64,000 bases of DNA from CAWEFA01 sp963851385. GTDB taxonomy: Bacteria > Bacteroidota > Bacteroidia > Bacteroidales > DTGW01. Every line of letters starts with the position of its first letter. The stretch's first letter is position 1. Below, one piece after another: positions 10,400 to 21,647 of the stretch. A program made the position numbers and the translations under genes. The notes below the pieces were generated by a model. That model was given only the letters and a program-made list of their open reading frames with translations, was not told where the DNA came from and did not search any database. The stretch is taken from the NCBI GenBank assembly GCA_963851385.1, contig CAWKPE010000015.1, positions 287,194 through 351,193 of the forward strand, read 5' to 3'.

Positions 10400-10621
10400 T
10401 ACTAATTAATCCTTTTTCTTTCTTTGCTGCCCATAACTCCAATTGAATTTTGTTTAGTTCTTTTCCCTGTTTCCAAACAAGCAATTATTAAGGCATAACT
10501 AATTTGTTGTTTGGCATTATATTTTATCATCGAGCACCTCATTTAAGTTTCCTATGGCTCTTGTCCCAAAAATAATTGGTGGAATTTCTAATCCTGCTTC
10601 GCCTAATTTATTGTAATGCAT
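10400..10621 (-). pseudogene. Relic of an aldo/keto reductase (L-fucose dehydrogenase-like)
   Basis: Translation from the ATG at 10621 gives MHYNKLGEAGLEIPPIIFGT and GNLNEVLDDK before a stop at about 10517. The KLGxxGLxxPxxxFGT pattern is the N-terminus of the aldo/keto reductase superfamily, such as D-threo-aldose/L-fucose dehydrogenases. Further along, another frame reads ELWAAKKEKGLISND, which resembles the very C-terminus of those enzymes (ELWAELKxEGLI). About 280 intermediate residues are missing and several stops intervene. It appears to be a remnant with a large internal deletion, next to fucP where such an enzyme would fit. Family assignment of the first part is fair and of the last part weak. 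Confidence 0.5.
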
Positions 10622-11064
10622 AAAAAAAAATGGTAATCAAAATATTTTTATTATTAATTCGTAAATATATAAATTTTGCATATTCAAGAACTATGAGGCT
10701 AAAGAAAGTTTTACTTCAATATAAACTCTATTAATCGAAGTTCAATCTAAGGAATCGCTTATTAAGTTCAATTTGACAACATGATTGTATTAAAAGGATT
10801 TGAATTTAAATAAATCTAAATTTCATCTTTCTGTTTTTTATTTAATTTCATTATACTGAACTCAATTGTTGGACAATAATTTCATTGTACATATTGAACT
10901 TACTAATTAAGAGAACAACCAATATTTTGCATATTTATACAATCAAAATGTATATTTATAAAATTTAATTAAAAATGTTTTGAAAAAAGAAAAAGAAATA
11001 TTATGATTGCATTTTAAAATTATTAAAACTTTATCTAAAATTTTTTATTTAAAACCAATGTGTT
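10622..11064. other. AT-rich intergenic region upstream of rocD
   Basis: About 440 bp of very AT-rich sequence between the reductase relic and the ornithine aminotransferase gene. No open frame, repeat or convincing promoter stands out; the last 100 bp presumably hold the rocD promoter. Confidence 0.4.
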
Positions 11065-12285
11065 ATGACTAAAATGAAATCCAGTGACTACATTGCACTT
11101 GAAGATAAATATGGTGCCCATAATTATCATCCTTTGCCGGTAGTTTTAGAAAAAGGAAAAGGGGTATATGTTTGGGATGTGGAAGGAAAAAAATACTACG
11201 ATTTCCTGTCTGCATACTCGGCAGTAAACCAAGGGCATTGTCATCCAAAAATCATAAAAGCTCTGAAAAATCAGGCTGACGTACTTACTCTTACATCAAG
11301 GGCATTTTATAGCAATACACTTGGTGAATATGAAGAATTTATAACCAAATATTTTGGCTATGATAAAGTATTGCCTATGAATTCTGGGGCCGAAGGTGAT
11401 GAAACTGCGCTTAAGTTATGTCGTAAATGGGCATATAAAGTCAAAGGCATTAAAGAAAATGAAGCCAAAATAATTGTGTGTGAAAATAATTTCCATGGCA
11501 GAACAATTACTATTGTTTCTATGTCCACTGATCCGGATTCATATGGGGGCTATGGTCCTTTCACACCTGGTTTTATTAAAATTCCGTACAATGATATACC
11601 AGCTCTTTCAAAAGCATTAGAAGATTCTACAGTTGCAGGATTTATAGTTGAACCTATTCAGGGCGAAGCAGGTGTTTTCGTGCCAGATGAAGGATATCTG
11701 AAAAAAGCTTATGCTCTCTGTAAATCTAAAAATGTATTGTTTATAGCCGATGAGGTGCAAACAGGTTTATGTCGTACTGGTAAAAAACTATGCTGCGATC
11801 ATGAAGGAGTTCGTCCCGATATACTTATTCTGGGTAAAGCTTTGTCCGGAGGCGTAATGCCTATATCAGCAGTTTTGGCTGACGATCCAATAATGCTTAC
11901 AATTAAGCCTGGTGAGCATGGTTCGACCTTTGGAGGCAATCCGCTAGCATGTAAAATTGCAATTGCTGCTTTAGAAATTCTGGAAGAAGAAAAACTTTCG
12001 GAAAATGCAGAACGTTTAGGAAAAATCTTTCGTGAAGAACTTAGAAATGTAAAATCTGATATGATTGATTTGGTTCGTGGCAAAGGCTTGTTAAATGCAG
12101 TTGTTATTAAACCTAAAAATGGCAAAGAGGCTTGGGATGTATGTGTTGCGTTAAAAGAAAATGGTTTGCTTGCAAAACCAACACATCAACATATTATTCG
12201 TTTTGCACCGCCATTAGTTATAAATGAAAAGCAGATTCGTGAAACAGTCGATATTATTGTCAAAACATTCAAGCAATTCGAATAA
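11065..12285 (+). CDS. rocD: Ornithine-oxo-acid aminotransferase
   Basis: PLP enzyme converting ornithine and 2-oxoglutarate to glutamate-5-semialdehyde and glutamate. The 406-aa class III aminotransferase opens with [22 protein letters not shown], the family's typical start. It contains [54 protein letters not shown] and the Schiff-base lysine in [13 protein letters not shown], followed by [17 protein letters not shown]. It is a single gene closed by a rho-independent terminator at 12325. Confidence 0.95.
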   Translation: MTKMKSSDYIALEDKYGAHNYHPLPVVLEKGKGVYVWDVEGKKYYDFLSAYSAVNQGHCHPKIIKALKNQADVLTLTSRAFYSNTLGEYEEFITKYFGYDKVLPMNSGAEGDETALKLCRKWAYKVKGIKENEAKIIVCENNFHGRTITIVSMSTDPDSYGGYGPFTPGFIKIPYNDIPALSKALEDSTVAGFIVEPIQGEAGVFVPDEGYLKKAYALCKSKNVLFIADEVQTGLCRTGKKLCCDHEGVRPDILILGKALSGGVMPISAVLADDPIMLTIKPGEHGSTFGGNPLACKIAIAALEILEEEKLSENAERLGKIFREELRNVKSDMIDLVRGKGLLNAVVIKPKNGKEAWDVCVALKENGLLAKPTHQHIIRFAPPLVINEKQIRETVDIIVKTFKQFE

Positions 12286-12324
12286 TATTAAATATCAAAC
12301 TTACTTCTCGTCAATAAAATTAAA

Positions 12325-12358
12325 AAATGTCTGATTAAATTATCAGGCATTTTTTTTA
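12325..12358 (+). terminator. Rho-independent terminator of rocD
   Basis: An 11-bp stem (12325-12335 with 12342-12352, one G-U pair), loop of six, runs straight into eight T residues. It lies 40 bp after the rocD stop. Confidence 0.85.
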
Positions 12359-12456
12359 AGTGTCATCATAAATGTTATTAAACCCAATTTTTAATTAGTT
12401 AGTCAAATGATTATAACATTCTTTAATGATTTAAAGTGTAATTTTAACAAGAATTA

Positions 12457-12464
12457 TATATTTG
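12457..12464 (+). promoter_or_regulatory. Candidate -7 promoter box (TATATTTG) for the sensor kinase gene
   Basis: Exact match to the Bacteroidota -7 consensus TAnnTTTG, about 95 bp upstream of the likely kinase ATG at 12561. The upstream TTTG box is not clear. Confidence 0.4.
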
Positions 12465-12560
12465 CAATCACAATCTCAATGATTTGAACAGCAAATATTT
12501 TATATTATCATTTATAATTGCAAAGTATCTATTGTGTCGATTTTGTACTCTGTGAATTTG

Positions 12561-14595
12561 ATGAGCAGTTTAATTAATACTATTTTTCCTTCAATACAAT
12601 TAACAACTCTGTATGTTGGTACGTTTTTGTTTCTTTACAAATTATTAAATTTTTATAATAGATTTATTGCTTTAAACCTAAGTTGCAATATTTATTCTTC
12701 ATCTTTAAATTTTAGTTTTTTTTCTGCTATTATTGAATCTGCCAAAAGAAAGGATAAAATAGCTGAATCAATTGAAAAAGAATCTTTAGATAGCTTTTTT
12801 CATCATTCCCCTTTTGGATTAATAAGAACTGATAATAATGGAACAATTCTATTGATTAATTCTTCGATATTGAAAATCTTTGGATTTTCTTCTCGCGAAG
12901 AATTTATTTCAATAAATTATTTTGTTAATAAATACCGAAATAAAGATAGCGAAGACAATTTATTAAGATTTAAAAAACAAATTTGAAGATTTTATATTTG
13001 AAAGTAGCTGGCGAAAACAAAACGGAAATACAGCCTTTATTAGAGAGTATTATAGAGCTGTTAGGGATTTTAAAGGAGAACTAAAGCATTTTGAAATAAC
13101 TGTCGAAGATATAACCGAAACAAGAAGGATTGCCAGATCTCTTCAAATTACAGAAGAAAAGTTTAGAACTATTATTGATCAGTTACCTATTGGAATTTAC
13201 AGAACTATTGCAACAGGAGAGATTATTTTTGCAAATTATTATTTCGCTAAAATTCTTGGATACGAAACTCCAAACGAATTAAAAGGTAAAAATTTTGGAA
13301 ATTTTTCATTAGACACTAAGGAATACGAAAAAATTTTAAACAACCATATAACTCTTAAACATTCTTCTTTCTCTCATGAATTTATTCTGACAAGGAAAGA
13401 CAAGAAAAATATTTGGGTTCAGGATACCTCGAATCTGATTTATGATACAAGTAACGATTTATTATTTTTTGAAGGTACTATTGAGGATATAACTGCGAAA
13501 AAAAATGCTGAAGAAGAATTAAACAGACTTTTTGTAGCAATTAATCAAATTTCGGAAGGAATCGTTATAACCAATACTGAAGGTATTATTCTTTATACAA
13601 ATCCTGCTTTTGAAAAAATTACTTTGTATTCTTATAATGAAGTGAAGGGACAAAATATTTCAATCCTAAAAAGCGGTCAGCATTCAAAGGAATTTTATAA
13701 AAAAATATTGACAACTATTCATTCAGGGAATAACTGGTCAGGCAGAATCATTAATAAGAAAAAAAGTGGACTAATTTATGAAGAACACATGGTCATATCG
13801 CCAATAAAAAATCAAGATGGACAGATCATAAATTTTGTTGCCGTAAAGAGAGATGTTACTGATGAACGTAAGGCTGAACAACATATTAATCAATCAAAAA
13901 AATTGCAGGCAATAGGAACATTAGCAGGTGGTATTGCCCATGATTTCAACAATATTCTGATGGGCATGCAAATTTATACGGAGATATTACTTAAGAAAAC
14001 ACCCGAAAATACTAATGATTATAACTTGTTGCAAAAAGTTTATCTAGCTCAGAACAGAGCTAAAGATCTTACAAAACAGATACTTTCATTTAGCAGACAA
14101 TCGGGAGATGATCTTGAACCCATTCTGGTTCATAGCATAGTCTTAGAAGCACTTAAACTAATAAAATCTACGTTCCCTCCTGCACTTAAACTTGAAGAAA
14201 AAATAAATGACTGTGGGTACATTAACGGTAATGCAACTCACATTCACCAAATTGTTATGAACCTTTGCAACAATGCTAATCATGCAATGGAAGGAAATGG
14301 AATATTATCAGTTGAACTGGAAAATTTCGATCATATTGAAGATCACGAAGGTCATATTATTAGTAGCAATAACAATTGGATAAGATTAAAAGTCAAGGAT
14401 ACAGGTTGTGGCATTGAGAAAAAAATAAGTGACAGGATATTTGAACCATTTTTCACTACCAAATCTGTTGGACAAGGTTTAGGTCTCGGACTTGCAACCG
14501 TACATGGTATTGTTAAACAGTATGGTGGAGAAATTTTTTTCCAAAGTGAAGTTGGAATAGGAACAGTATTTTATATATATTTACCCGCTTTGTAG
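12561..14595 (+). pseudogene. PAS-domain sensor histidine kinase, split by one frameshift
   Basis: The likely start is the ATG at 12561 (a GTG at 12534 is also open). The N-terminus has a hydrophobic segment, then a PAS domain (HHSPFGLIRTDNNGTILLIN). The frame breaks at the A6 run near 12970 (RFKKQ then stop). With one A removed it continues without a stop as FEDFIFESSWRKQNGNTAF to the end. Two further PAS domains follow, then HisKA with the phosphorylated histidine in LAGGIAHDFNNILMG, and HATPase_c with NLCNNANHAM and GQGLGLGLATV. The response regulator starts 18 bp later. A homopolymer sequencing error is as likely as real inactivation. Confidence 0.85.
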
Positions 14596-14612
14596 AATGA
14601 GAAAATTTATTT

Positions 14613-14987
14613 ATGGTGGAGATGTATGATATTTTAGTTGTTGATGACGAGCCAATGATTAGGGATGGATTGAAAGAGGCTCTTGAAATGGAAGGACATA
14701 GGACTTTAACTGCATCAGATGGCAATGAGGCTTTAAAAATGGTGGATGAAAAGAAACCACATTTAATTATCACGGACATTATTATGCCTGAAAGTGATGG
14801 AATTGAGGTTATATGTACTTTAAAAGAAAGCAATCCCGATATTAAAATTCTAGCCATTTCTGGAGGTGGCCGGATTAGTGCAAATGATCACCTAAAAATT
14901 GCCAAGCAATTGGGAGCTACAGGTGTGCTCACAAAACCATTCTCAACTGAAGAATTGATTTGCGAAATCAATAAATTGTTTGGATAG
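14613..14987 (+). CDS. Single-domain response regulator (CheY-like)
   Basis: A 124-aa receiver domain with no output domain. The acidic pair is in LVVDDEP, the phospho-acceptor is Asp55 in HLIITDIIMPE, the conserved Thr/Ser region is ILAISGGG and the lysine is in LTKPFS. It starts 18 bp after the sensor kinase stop and is almost certainly its partner, passing phosphate to an unknown target. The start at 14613 gives MVEMYDILVVDDE; an internal ATG at 14622 would also work. Confidence 0.93.
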   Translation: MVEMYDILVVDDEPMIRDGLKEALEMEGHRTLTASDGNEALKMVDEKKPHLIITDIIMPESDGIEVICTLKESNPDIKILAISGGGRISANDHLKIAKQLGATGVLTKPFSTEELICEINKLFG

Positions 14988-15072
14988 AGCAATGAGATAA
15001 TTTGCCTCCTTATAGAAAGTATTTTATTCAATTTAGATTACAATAATAAGACCCTATTGTAATGTAATTTAT

Positions 15073-15108
15073 TTATGATGATTCTACAACATCGTCATAA
15101 TGTTTTTA
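15073..15108 (+). terminator. Hairpin terminator after the two-component genes
   Basis: A 9-bp stem (15073-15081 with 15092-15100, one G-U pair) is followed by TGTTTTTATTT. It lies 85 bp past the response-regulator stop. A second, weaker CGTCAT/ATGACG stem follows near 15202-15225. Confidence 0.6.
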
Positions 15109-15259
15109 TTTATTCACTTCAATAATATTTCAGATTTTCTTTCTGCATCCAAAGGTTTTGCTATAGTATTTTCATTCATGAACTTTGCAGCTATATTATG
15201 TCGTCATGATAATAAATTATGACGGAAGCAAAAACTATTCCTCCATATTTATCAAAAAA

Positions 15260-16392
15260 TTATTCTTGATTAACTGGTTTTAAAATGTTAAAAAATATTC
15301 TCGTGCCTATGGCTAATATTAAGAGTATAAAGGCAAAGTTAAATTTCTGAGGAAGTAAAGGCATTAAAATTAAGCCTAACGTAATCACAACACATACAAT
15401 AATACAATAATACTTGCGAAATGTCGGTTTTAGAAACGGTAAAATAATATTTGCAGGAAGCAGAAAAACAATCACTAAATTATTTTGCAGCTCCGCATGC
15501 TTTGAAAATATACTGAGAATAGTAATAAATAAGCCTAATAGTCCAAATAATAAAAAGAAAACATTATCGTAAATTTTAATCCATTTTTTTCTAAATTGAA
15601 TAAAAATTGCTGATAAAAGAAGAAATATCATAATAAAAGATGGCGAGAACAGATTATTTGCAGCGTCATTTTGATTAAAAACGACTAAAGTTTTTTCTTC
15701 CAAAATCAAAGGCTTGTTTTCAATCTTAGCTAATTCTATTGACTTTTCAAGAAAATCTGGTATAAAAAGTGCGTCATAGCCGGCTTTATTATCAGTAAGT
15801 ATTCCCAGCACCAAATCTATTCCAAATCTGCTCCATGGCATCGATTTAAGATATCGGGTGTAAAGCTGTCGAAATGTATTATTTGCTTCAACTTTTGGTT
15901 TTCTAAGTAAGTCTTCATCTCCAGAAGAAAGAACAATAATATCTCTTATTCGCGTAGAACAATTGTCCGTAAAGAATTTATATCTGTAATACCTGTGTTC
16001 TGGTTTATAATTTTCAATTAATAATTGAAGTAAAGTTAAATTCCGTTTCTTATCAAAGTTTAAAACTTGCTCATTTACCGATCTTTTTTCTTCTTTGCAT
16101 GATTCAATAAAACTATCGAATGATTCAACCGAAAGCATATAATCAAGTTGACCTAATGCAAATTTTATATAGAAATTTTCTGTATTAAAATCAAATGTTC
16201 CATAGTTAAAGACAAAATCAAATCCATTTTTTAAATCTTTTATTCTGATTGCAGTATGTCCAAATGTTGAATATAACTCGTTTCCAGGAGATACTAGTCA
16301 ATACAGAAGATGTCAAACTATCAGAAAATTCAATGGAATGACCTAATAATAGCCAAACGGAAAAAAAACAAAAGAATTAAAATCTTTTTCAT
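15260..16392 (-). pseudogene. DUF4105 membrane protein, two frameshifts near the 5' end
   Basis: The in-frame part from 16138 matches the middle and C-terminal part of Bacteroidota DUF4105 proteins (YRYKFFTDNCSTRIRDII; four or five C-terminal membrane segments). Upstream in the same frame I read SPGNELYSTFGHTAIRIKD and FNYGTFDFNTENFYIKFALG, the conserved N-terminal domain of the family. To reach the signal-like MKKILIL start at 16392 the frame must be corrected once near 16310 and once in the T8 run near 16355. Function of the family is unknown; it resembles NlpC/P60-like or Lnb-type periplasmic domains. Confidence 0.8.
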
Positions 16393-16409
16393 TATTTATG
16401 AAACAATAT

Positions 16410-17163
16410 TTAGCGAATACAAATACAATTTTTCCTAAGAAAGTTCTTTAACTCCGGTATTGCAATTTCTTTATAATGGAATATGCTGGCAGCAAGAGCA
16501 GCATCAGCTTTACCTTTTGTAAAGACATCGACAAAGTGTTCCATTTTCCCGGCACCTCCGGAAGCAATGACTGGAATTTTGAGGGTTTCCGAAAGTTTTG
16601 CCAAAGTATCACATGCAAATCCTTCTTTTACACCGTCATGATTCATGGAAGTAAAAAGTATCTCCCCACATCCTCTTTCCTGAGCTTCAAGAGCCCAAGA
16701 GTATAATTCTTTATTTGTTGGAATCCGGCCGCCATTAATGTAAACTGTCCATTTTTCATTTTCAAATTTTGCATCAATGGCAACCACTACAAATTGACTT
16801 CCAAAAAGTCTTGCCATTTCATTTATAAATTCGGGATTTTTTACTGCAGCAGAGTTGATAGATATTTTATCAGCCCCAGCATTTAGCAATTTTTCTGCGT
16901 CTGCAATTTCATTAATTCCTCCACCAATTGTAAATGGTATATTAATATTTTGAGCTATTCGTTTTACAAGATTCAGAAATAGTTTTCTTTTTTCATGTGA
17001 TGCTGTTATATCAAGATAAACCAATTCATCTGCACCCTGGTTGCTATATTCTGAACCCAGTTCAACCGGATCACCGACATTTTTAATATTTATAAAGTTA
17101 ATGCCCTTTACAGTTTGTCCATCTTTAATATCTAAGCAAGGGAATTATTCTTTTGGCAAGCAT
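16410..17163 (-). pseudogene. hisF: Imidazole glycerol phosphate synthase cyclase subunit, one frameshift
   Basis: Histidine biosynthesis: HisF uses ammonia from HisH to make IGP and AICAR from PRFAR. From 17024 the frame gives [28 protein letters not shown], the catalytic aspartate in VVAIDAKFE and [11 protein letters not shown]. The same frame continues upstream through [16 protein letters not shown]. The conserved start [15 protein letters not shown] is present from the ATG at 17163, but one extra T near 17142 shifts the frame in codon 8 or 9. Corrected length is 250 aa, normal for HisF. The other his genes lie at 43-48 kb and lack hisF, so this is probably the only local copy and a sequencing error is likely. 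Confidence 0.9.
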
Positions 17164-17247
17164 AAATAATTTTTTTCAACTACGAAAATAGATAATTTAA
17201 TATTAATAATAATAAATCAGCATTGATTGAAGAATCGGAATTTAATC

Positions 17248-17283
17248 AAAAAAGAGGCCAATTATTTTAATTAACCTCTTTTA
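17248..17283 (-). terminator. Rho-independent terminator
   Basis: AAAAGAGG and CCTCTTTT arms around an AT loop with a further AATT/AATT pairing; on the minus strand the stem is followed by a T run. It lies 30 bp past the stop of the gene ending at 17313. Confidence 0.7.
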
Positions 17284-17312
17284 GATGAATGTTAGAAAGA
17301 AATGAAAAAACC

Positions 17313-18610
17313 TTATTTCTTTTTTAATTTTTTGCCTAGTTTTTCTATTGCAGTTTGTATAGATTCATCAGGCTTAATTATATTATAGTCACCCCAGAAT
17401 TCCGGATTTGTAAAGCTTTCAACTTTATCTGAAAAGATGTCAGAGAACTTCGTGGTTTCTTTTGATGGAATTTTAGCTACGTTTGCAGTATCGATATCAG
17501 TAATTGCCATTTCAACCATAGCTGCATAAGAGGATTTAAAGAGTCTTCTTTTCCATTTGCATTTAAATCTTAATTCGGATCTAACATAATTTAAGCACCA
17601 TTTCCCATTTGATTCAGTATATCTGATATAATAATCAGCACCCACAGTTTCAAACTTCATTGTCAAAGGTTTTTTCATAAGAAAGAGACTATTTGCCAAT
17701 GGTAAGCCATATTCGCTCAAACCAAATTCAAGACAAACAATAGCAAGCTTATCTACGTCCAGATAAATTTTGCCAGTGTATAGAGGCTGTTCAATTCCTT
17801 TTTTCTGGTTGAATTCAATAACATAACAACGCGTACTCCCCAAAGTTACCTGACCAGTAAGTTTGTAATCATAATATTTAAAATAATCCTCAGAAAGGAT
17901 ACTTTCCGGATTTTTAACTATATCGAGATAGAATGGGGTTATGGGTCCACCCTGTAATTTAACAACTATTGTATCCATTTTTTTTACATCCTGACTCTTA
18001 CGACCAATTATTATCTTAACCCTGTCATTTGCGTAACTGTCATAAGAAGCTTTATAAGCATCAACACAGCTTCTGCAATTGATACATATTTTTTATTTTG
18101 CTGGATAGTTTCCCTATAGAATCCTGTTAACATTACAGGAGAAGTTCTATAGTTTTTGCTAATGTTACTATATAGCTCCTTTTAATAAAATTATAGGATC
18201 CTCACTCCTAATAACAATTTCCTTTAATGGCACTAATTCCGGTTCTAAAATTATTTCATTATTACCACTACTCATCTTATTGATTGCGGAAGTAAAGCTT
18301 TTATAACCCAGATGGGACACTCCAATATTTTCATTTAACTTATCTTTCGGAACTCTTAAGTAAGAATTCCCCTTCAGAATTTGCTACAGTACCAATAAAT
18401 GTACCTACTATATATACATTAGCAAACATGATAGGCTTTTAGAGTCTCTTTGTCAATTATTTTTCCAGACAAAGTCAAATATGTGTCATTCCCATTTTTA
18501 TTAGAATTTCCAAGGACTAATGAATCAGTCCAAGCAATAAAAAATATTGCTACTAATAATGCCGTTCATCCAAAGGCCTTATTAAAAATTGTATTTACTT
18601 TTGTTTTCAT
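17313..18610 (-). pseudogene. Carboxypeptidase-regulatory-like domain protein, multiply frameshifted
   Basis: The last 221 codons (17978-17313) are open and end in FTNPEFWGDYNIIKPDESIQ, typical of Bacteroidota proteins with an N-terminal CarboxypepD_reg-like domain. Joining frames upstream gives MKTKVNTIFNKAFG from 18610, an in-frame TGA at 18566-18568, LTLSGKIIDKETLKA, NVYIVGTFIGTVANSEGEFL, LEPELVPLKEIVIRSEDPI, NYRTSPVMLTGFYRETIQQN and KASYDSYANDRVKI. That is the expected domain order. At least four single-base shifts are needed. It is probably an outer-membrane or periplasmic beta-rich protein; role unknown. Confidence 0.7.
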
Positions 18611-18955
18611 TGCTTTAATATGATGATATTTTAATAAACAAATTATTATTTGTGTTTGACTTTTTTAATAAAAAGCAATGTTACAGAGCTATTTGTTTAT
18701 CTAGTCGACTTCATTATTAATACAATCAAAGATAATTTTACCCTTACTTTGTATAATTGTCCATTAATTTATTGCCAGAAAATAGTTAACTAAAATTAAT
18801 ATTTATCAGACTCTAGAATTTTACACACAAAATATAAAATTTAAAATTACAATGTATTTATTCATTTTATATTGCACATGCAAGAAAAAGAATGAATTAA
18901 ACTATTGTCAGAATAATTATAATAGTGTGGAAATCGATATTACCAGAAAATTCGA
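18611..18955. other. AT-rich intergenic region
   Basis: About 345 bp with no open frame, hairpin or repeat that I can support. It should contain the promoter of the minus-strand gene starting at 18610. Confidence 0.4.
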
Positions 18956-20985
18956 CTAATTGAAGCATTTATTGAGAATACTATAAAATTCTTTTTTATC
19001 TATTGGTTTTGTAATATAATCATCAAACCCGGCATTAATAGCTTCTATTTTATCGTTTGTCATTGCATAAGCAGTTTGGGCTATAACTTTAACGTCAGGT
19101 TTCATTTTCTTTATAATTTGCAAAACCTCAAAACCATCTAATTCAGGCATCTTAATATCGAGTAGAATTAAACTGATTTCAAGATGCTCTTTAAACAGTT
19201 CAATTGCCTCAAGACCATTTTTTGCAGAAAAAATTTTAATTCCTGTATCTGCAAGTAATTCATGGATAAACAGCAAATTCATTTCTTCATCCTCAGCAAT
19301 CAATATAGTTTTATCAAGCCAGTTATATTTAATATTCTCAGTAGTACTCAAATCTCTAATTTGTTCTTTACTAATAACTTTATTATAAGGTATATTAAAA
19401 TATAATGTAGTTCCCTGAGAGGAAGCTGAATGCAACCAAATCTTACCCCCCATCATTTCAACAAGTGCTTTAGAGATTGCCAAACCCAAACCAGTACCGC
19501 CAAATTTGCGCACATCCTGAATTTCAACCTGTCGAAATCTCTCAAAAACTGTTTGGTGATATTCCGGTGGAATACCAATACCAGTATCTTTTACATAGAA
19601 TTCTAAAAAACTATCTTTTAAAATGTACCCTGTTTCAATAAATCCTATATTAGTGAACTTTATTGCATTATTAAGTAAATTTCCTAAAATCTGCTTTAGT
19701 TTTAGTTCGTCTGTAATAATTTTTGATTGCTCATTACTTAATTTTTTGTTCAAAACAATTTTGATACCTTTTTTTTCTGCCATTTCTTTATATATAGCAA
19801 ATGTTTCATCAAATAAACGATTAAGAATAATCGGAACATTATTTAGAACTAATTGACCGGACTCAATTTTTGAAATATCAATAATGTCATTAATAATTGC
19901 AAGCAGGTGAAGACTACTTGAGTTTATTACATGTGAATATCTGAGGAGTTTTTCCGTTTCAATATTTGGCTTTAGCAATAATCCGGCAAATCCAATTATA
20001 CTATTAAGAGGTGTTCGTATTTCATGAGACATGTTGGCAAGAAAAGCTGATTTAAGGCTGTCGCTTTCTTCAGCTTTAGCTTTAGCAGCAATAAGTTCCT
20101 TTTCAGCAAGCTTTTTATCAGTTATGTCAATACTTACTCCTGCTAAACCTATAATATTACCAAATGAATCATAAAATGGCAATTTCGATGTCGAGAGCCA
20201 AATATTCTTGCCATTGCCTGATTGAATAAAAGTTTCAATATTATGTTTAGCTTGTTTATATGCAACTATTTCCACATCTGTACGATAATAAATATCGGCA
20301 GTATCTTCGGGAAAAAGATCATAATCTGTTTTACCAATTATTTCGCTTTTTGAAATGCCAAGCAATTCAGACATCCTTTCATTAACTTCTATATATCTTA
20401 AATCCGCGTCTTTAAGATACACTAAAGCCGGAATTGCCGATAAGAGATTATTTTGTAATTGCGATTGCTTCCATAAAATTTGTTCCGATAACTTCCTGCC
20501 TGAAATATCGCGACTACCAAAAACAGCTCCAGTTTGTTTTCCATTATTATCATATAAAATATTACTAATTGAATCAAGCCATAAGTAATGCCCGGAAGAT
20601 GCCCTGTATCTAAATTCAACTCTTTCGGATATTTTAGCTTTTATACTCTCTTTAAAATGTAATACTATCCAATCGTGTTCACTGGGGTGAACGTATTCAA
20701 AAAAAGAATGACCAATTAGATTTTCAGGATCATATCCTAATATTTTTTTATATGAAGGGCTCGCATATTCTATTATTCCTTTCATATCAGTTTGGCATAC
20801 CAAATCAATTATATTTTCGGTTATTTGCCTGAAGTGTTGTTCATTTTTGTGAATAATATCTAAATGTGACTTGATTAACCTTTTTTAACTTGTAATAAAA
20901 AAATAGAAGAAGAGTAATAGCAACAGCTGTAATTATGAGTGACTAAGAGAATAATTTTAATTAATTCTTCTCTTGGCATATACAT
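18956..20985 (-). CDS. Hybrid sensor histidine kinase (PAS-PAS-HisKA-HATPase-REC)
   Basis: The open frame from 20803 has two PAS domains (MKGIIEYASPSYKKILGYDP; LVYLKDADLRYIEVNERMSEL), HisKA with the phospho-histidine in LANMSHEIRTPLNSIIGF, HATPase_c (GTGLGLAISKALVEMMGGKI) and a C-terminal receiver with Asp in LILLDIKMPELDGFE. Codons upstream of 20803 continue as HKNEQHFRQITENIIDL. Beyond, with two apparent one-base shifts near 20885 and 20935, a membrane segment IITAVAITLLLFFYYKLKK and a start MYMPREELIK at 20985 can be pieced together. No partner regulator is adjacent. The 5' end is therefore uncertain. Confidence 0.85.
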
Positions 20986-21490
20986 AAAATTAATATAAAA
21001 AAGTACACCTATATTATATATAATCATTTTAAAATTTTATTAAAGAATAAATTATTTTATCCTTTAACTTAACAACCTTCACAAATCAATTCAAAGAATC
21101 GCGTCAACTCAATTAAGCATAAGAGTTTAACATTATTTTTGTATATCAAAGAATATAGGTTTTGTCTTAACAATATTATTAATAATAATTAATACACCAA
21201 ACCCTAATAATTCCAGTATAAAAATATAATAAATTGCATATCTGTTACTTATGATGAATTTTAATATGCTTATTAAAATTAATAATTTTCTCAGAATTAT
21301 TATATAATAAAATTATAACTATATGAAAAATTAGCACGAATAGATAGTTTATGAATTATAATATAGTTTCCAGCTGTAGGAAAAATTTATTAAACTTGAT
21401 AAGGTTAAAGTACCTACAAGGGTTTATATGATGAAACAAAGTAATGTCAAATTTGATATGACAATAATAAGAAATTAAATAATGTCAATT
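20986..21490. other. AT-rich intergenic region
   Basis: About 500 bp at very high AT content with no credible open frame. Only the MITE immediately after it (21491) shows structure. Confidence 0.4.
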
Positions 21491-21613
21491 CAATGTCGTT
21501 TAGTTAAGCAGTTTTATATCATTGGTCATACTTCGACAAGCTCAGTATGACCTCATTTTATTGTCACCCTGAGCTTGTCGAAGGATGTTTCGTTCCTTAA
21601 TTAAACGACATTG
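21491..21613. mobile_element. 123-bp MITE, copy 1
   Basis: The ends are inverted repeats (CAATGTCGTTTAGTTAAG and its near-complement TTAATTAAACGACATTG). Inside is a second inverted pair, CTTCGACAAGCTCAG and CTGAGCTTGTCGAAG. The element is nearly identical over its whole length to 58471-58593. It is flanked by aatgtcaatt (21481-21490) and aatgccaatt (21614-21623), a 9/10 matching target duplication. It encodes nothing and so must be moved in trans. Confidence 0.85.
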
Positions 21614-21647
21614 AATGCCAATTTCAAAAAAATCTGGTGTCAAATTT

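Noticed and set aside
15110..15259. Possible minus-strand gene remnant (KFMNENTIAKPLDAERKS)
   Set aside because: Faint likeness to a receiver-domain end, but too short and without frame support.
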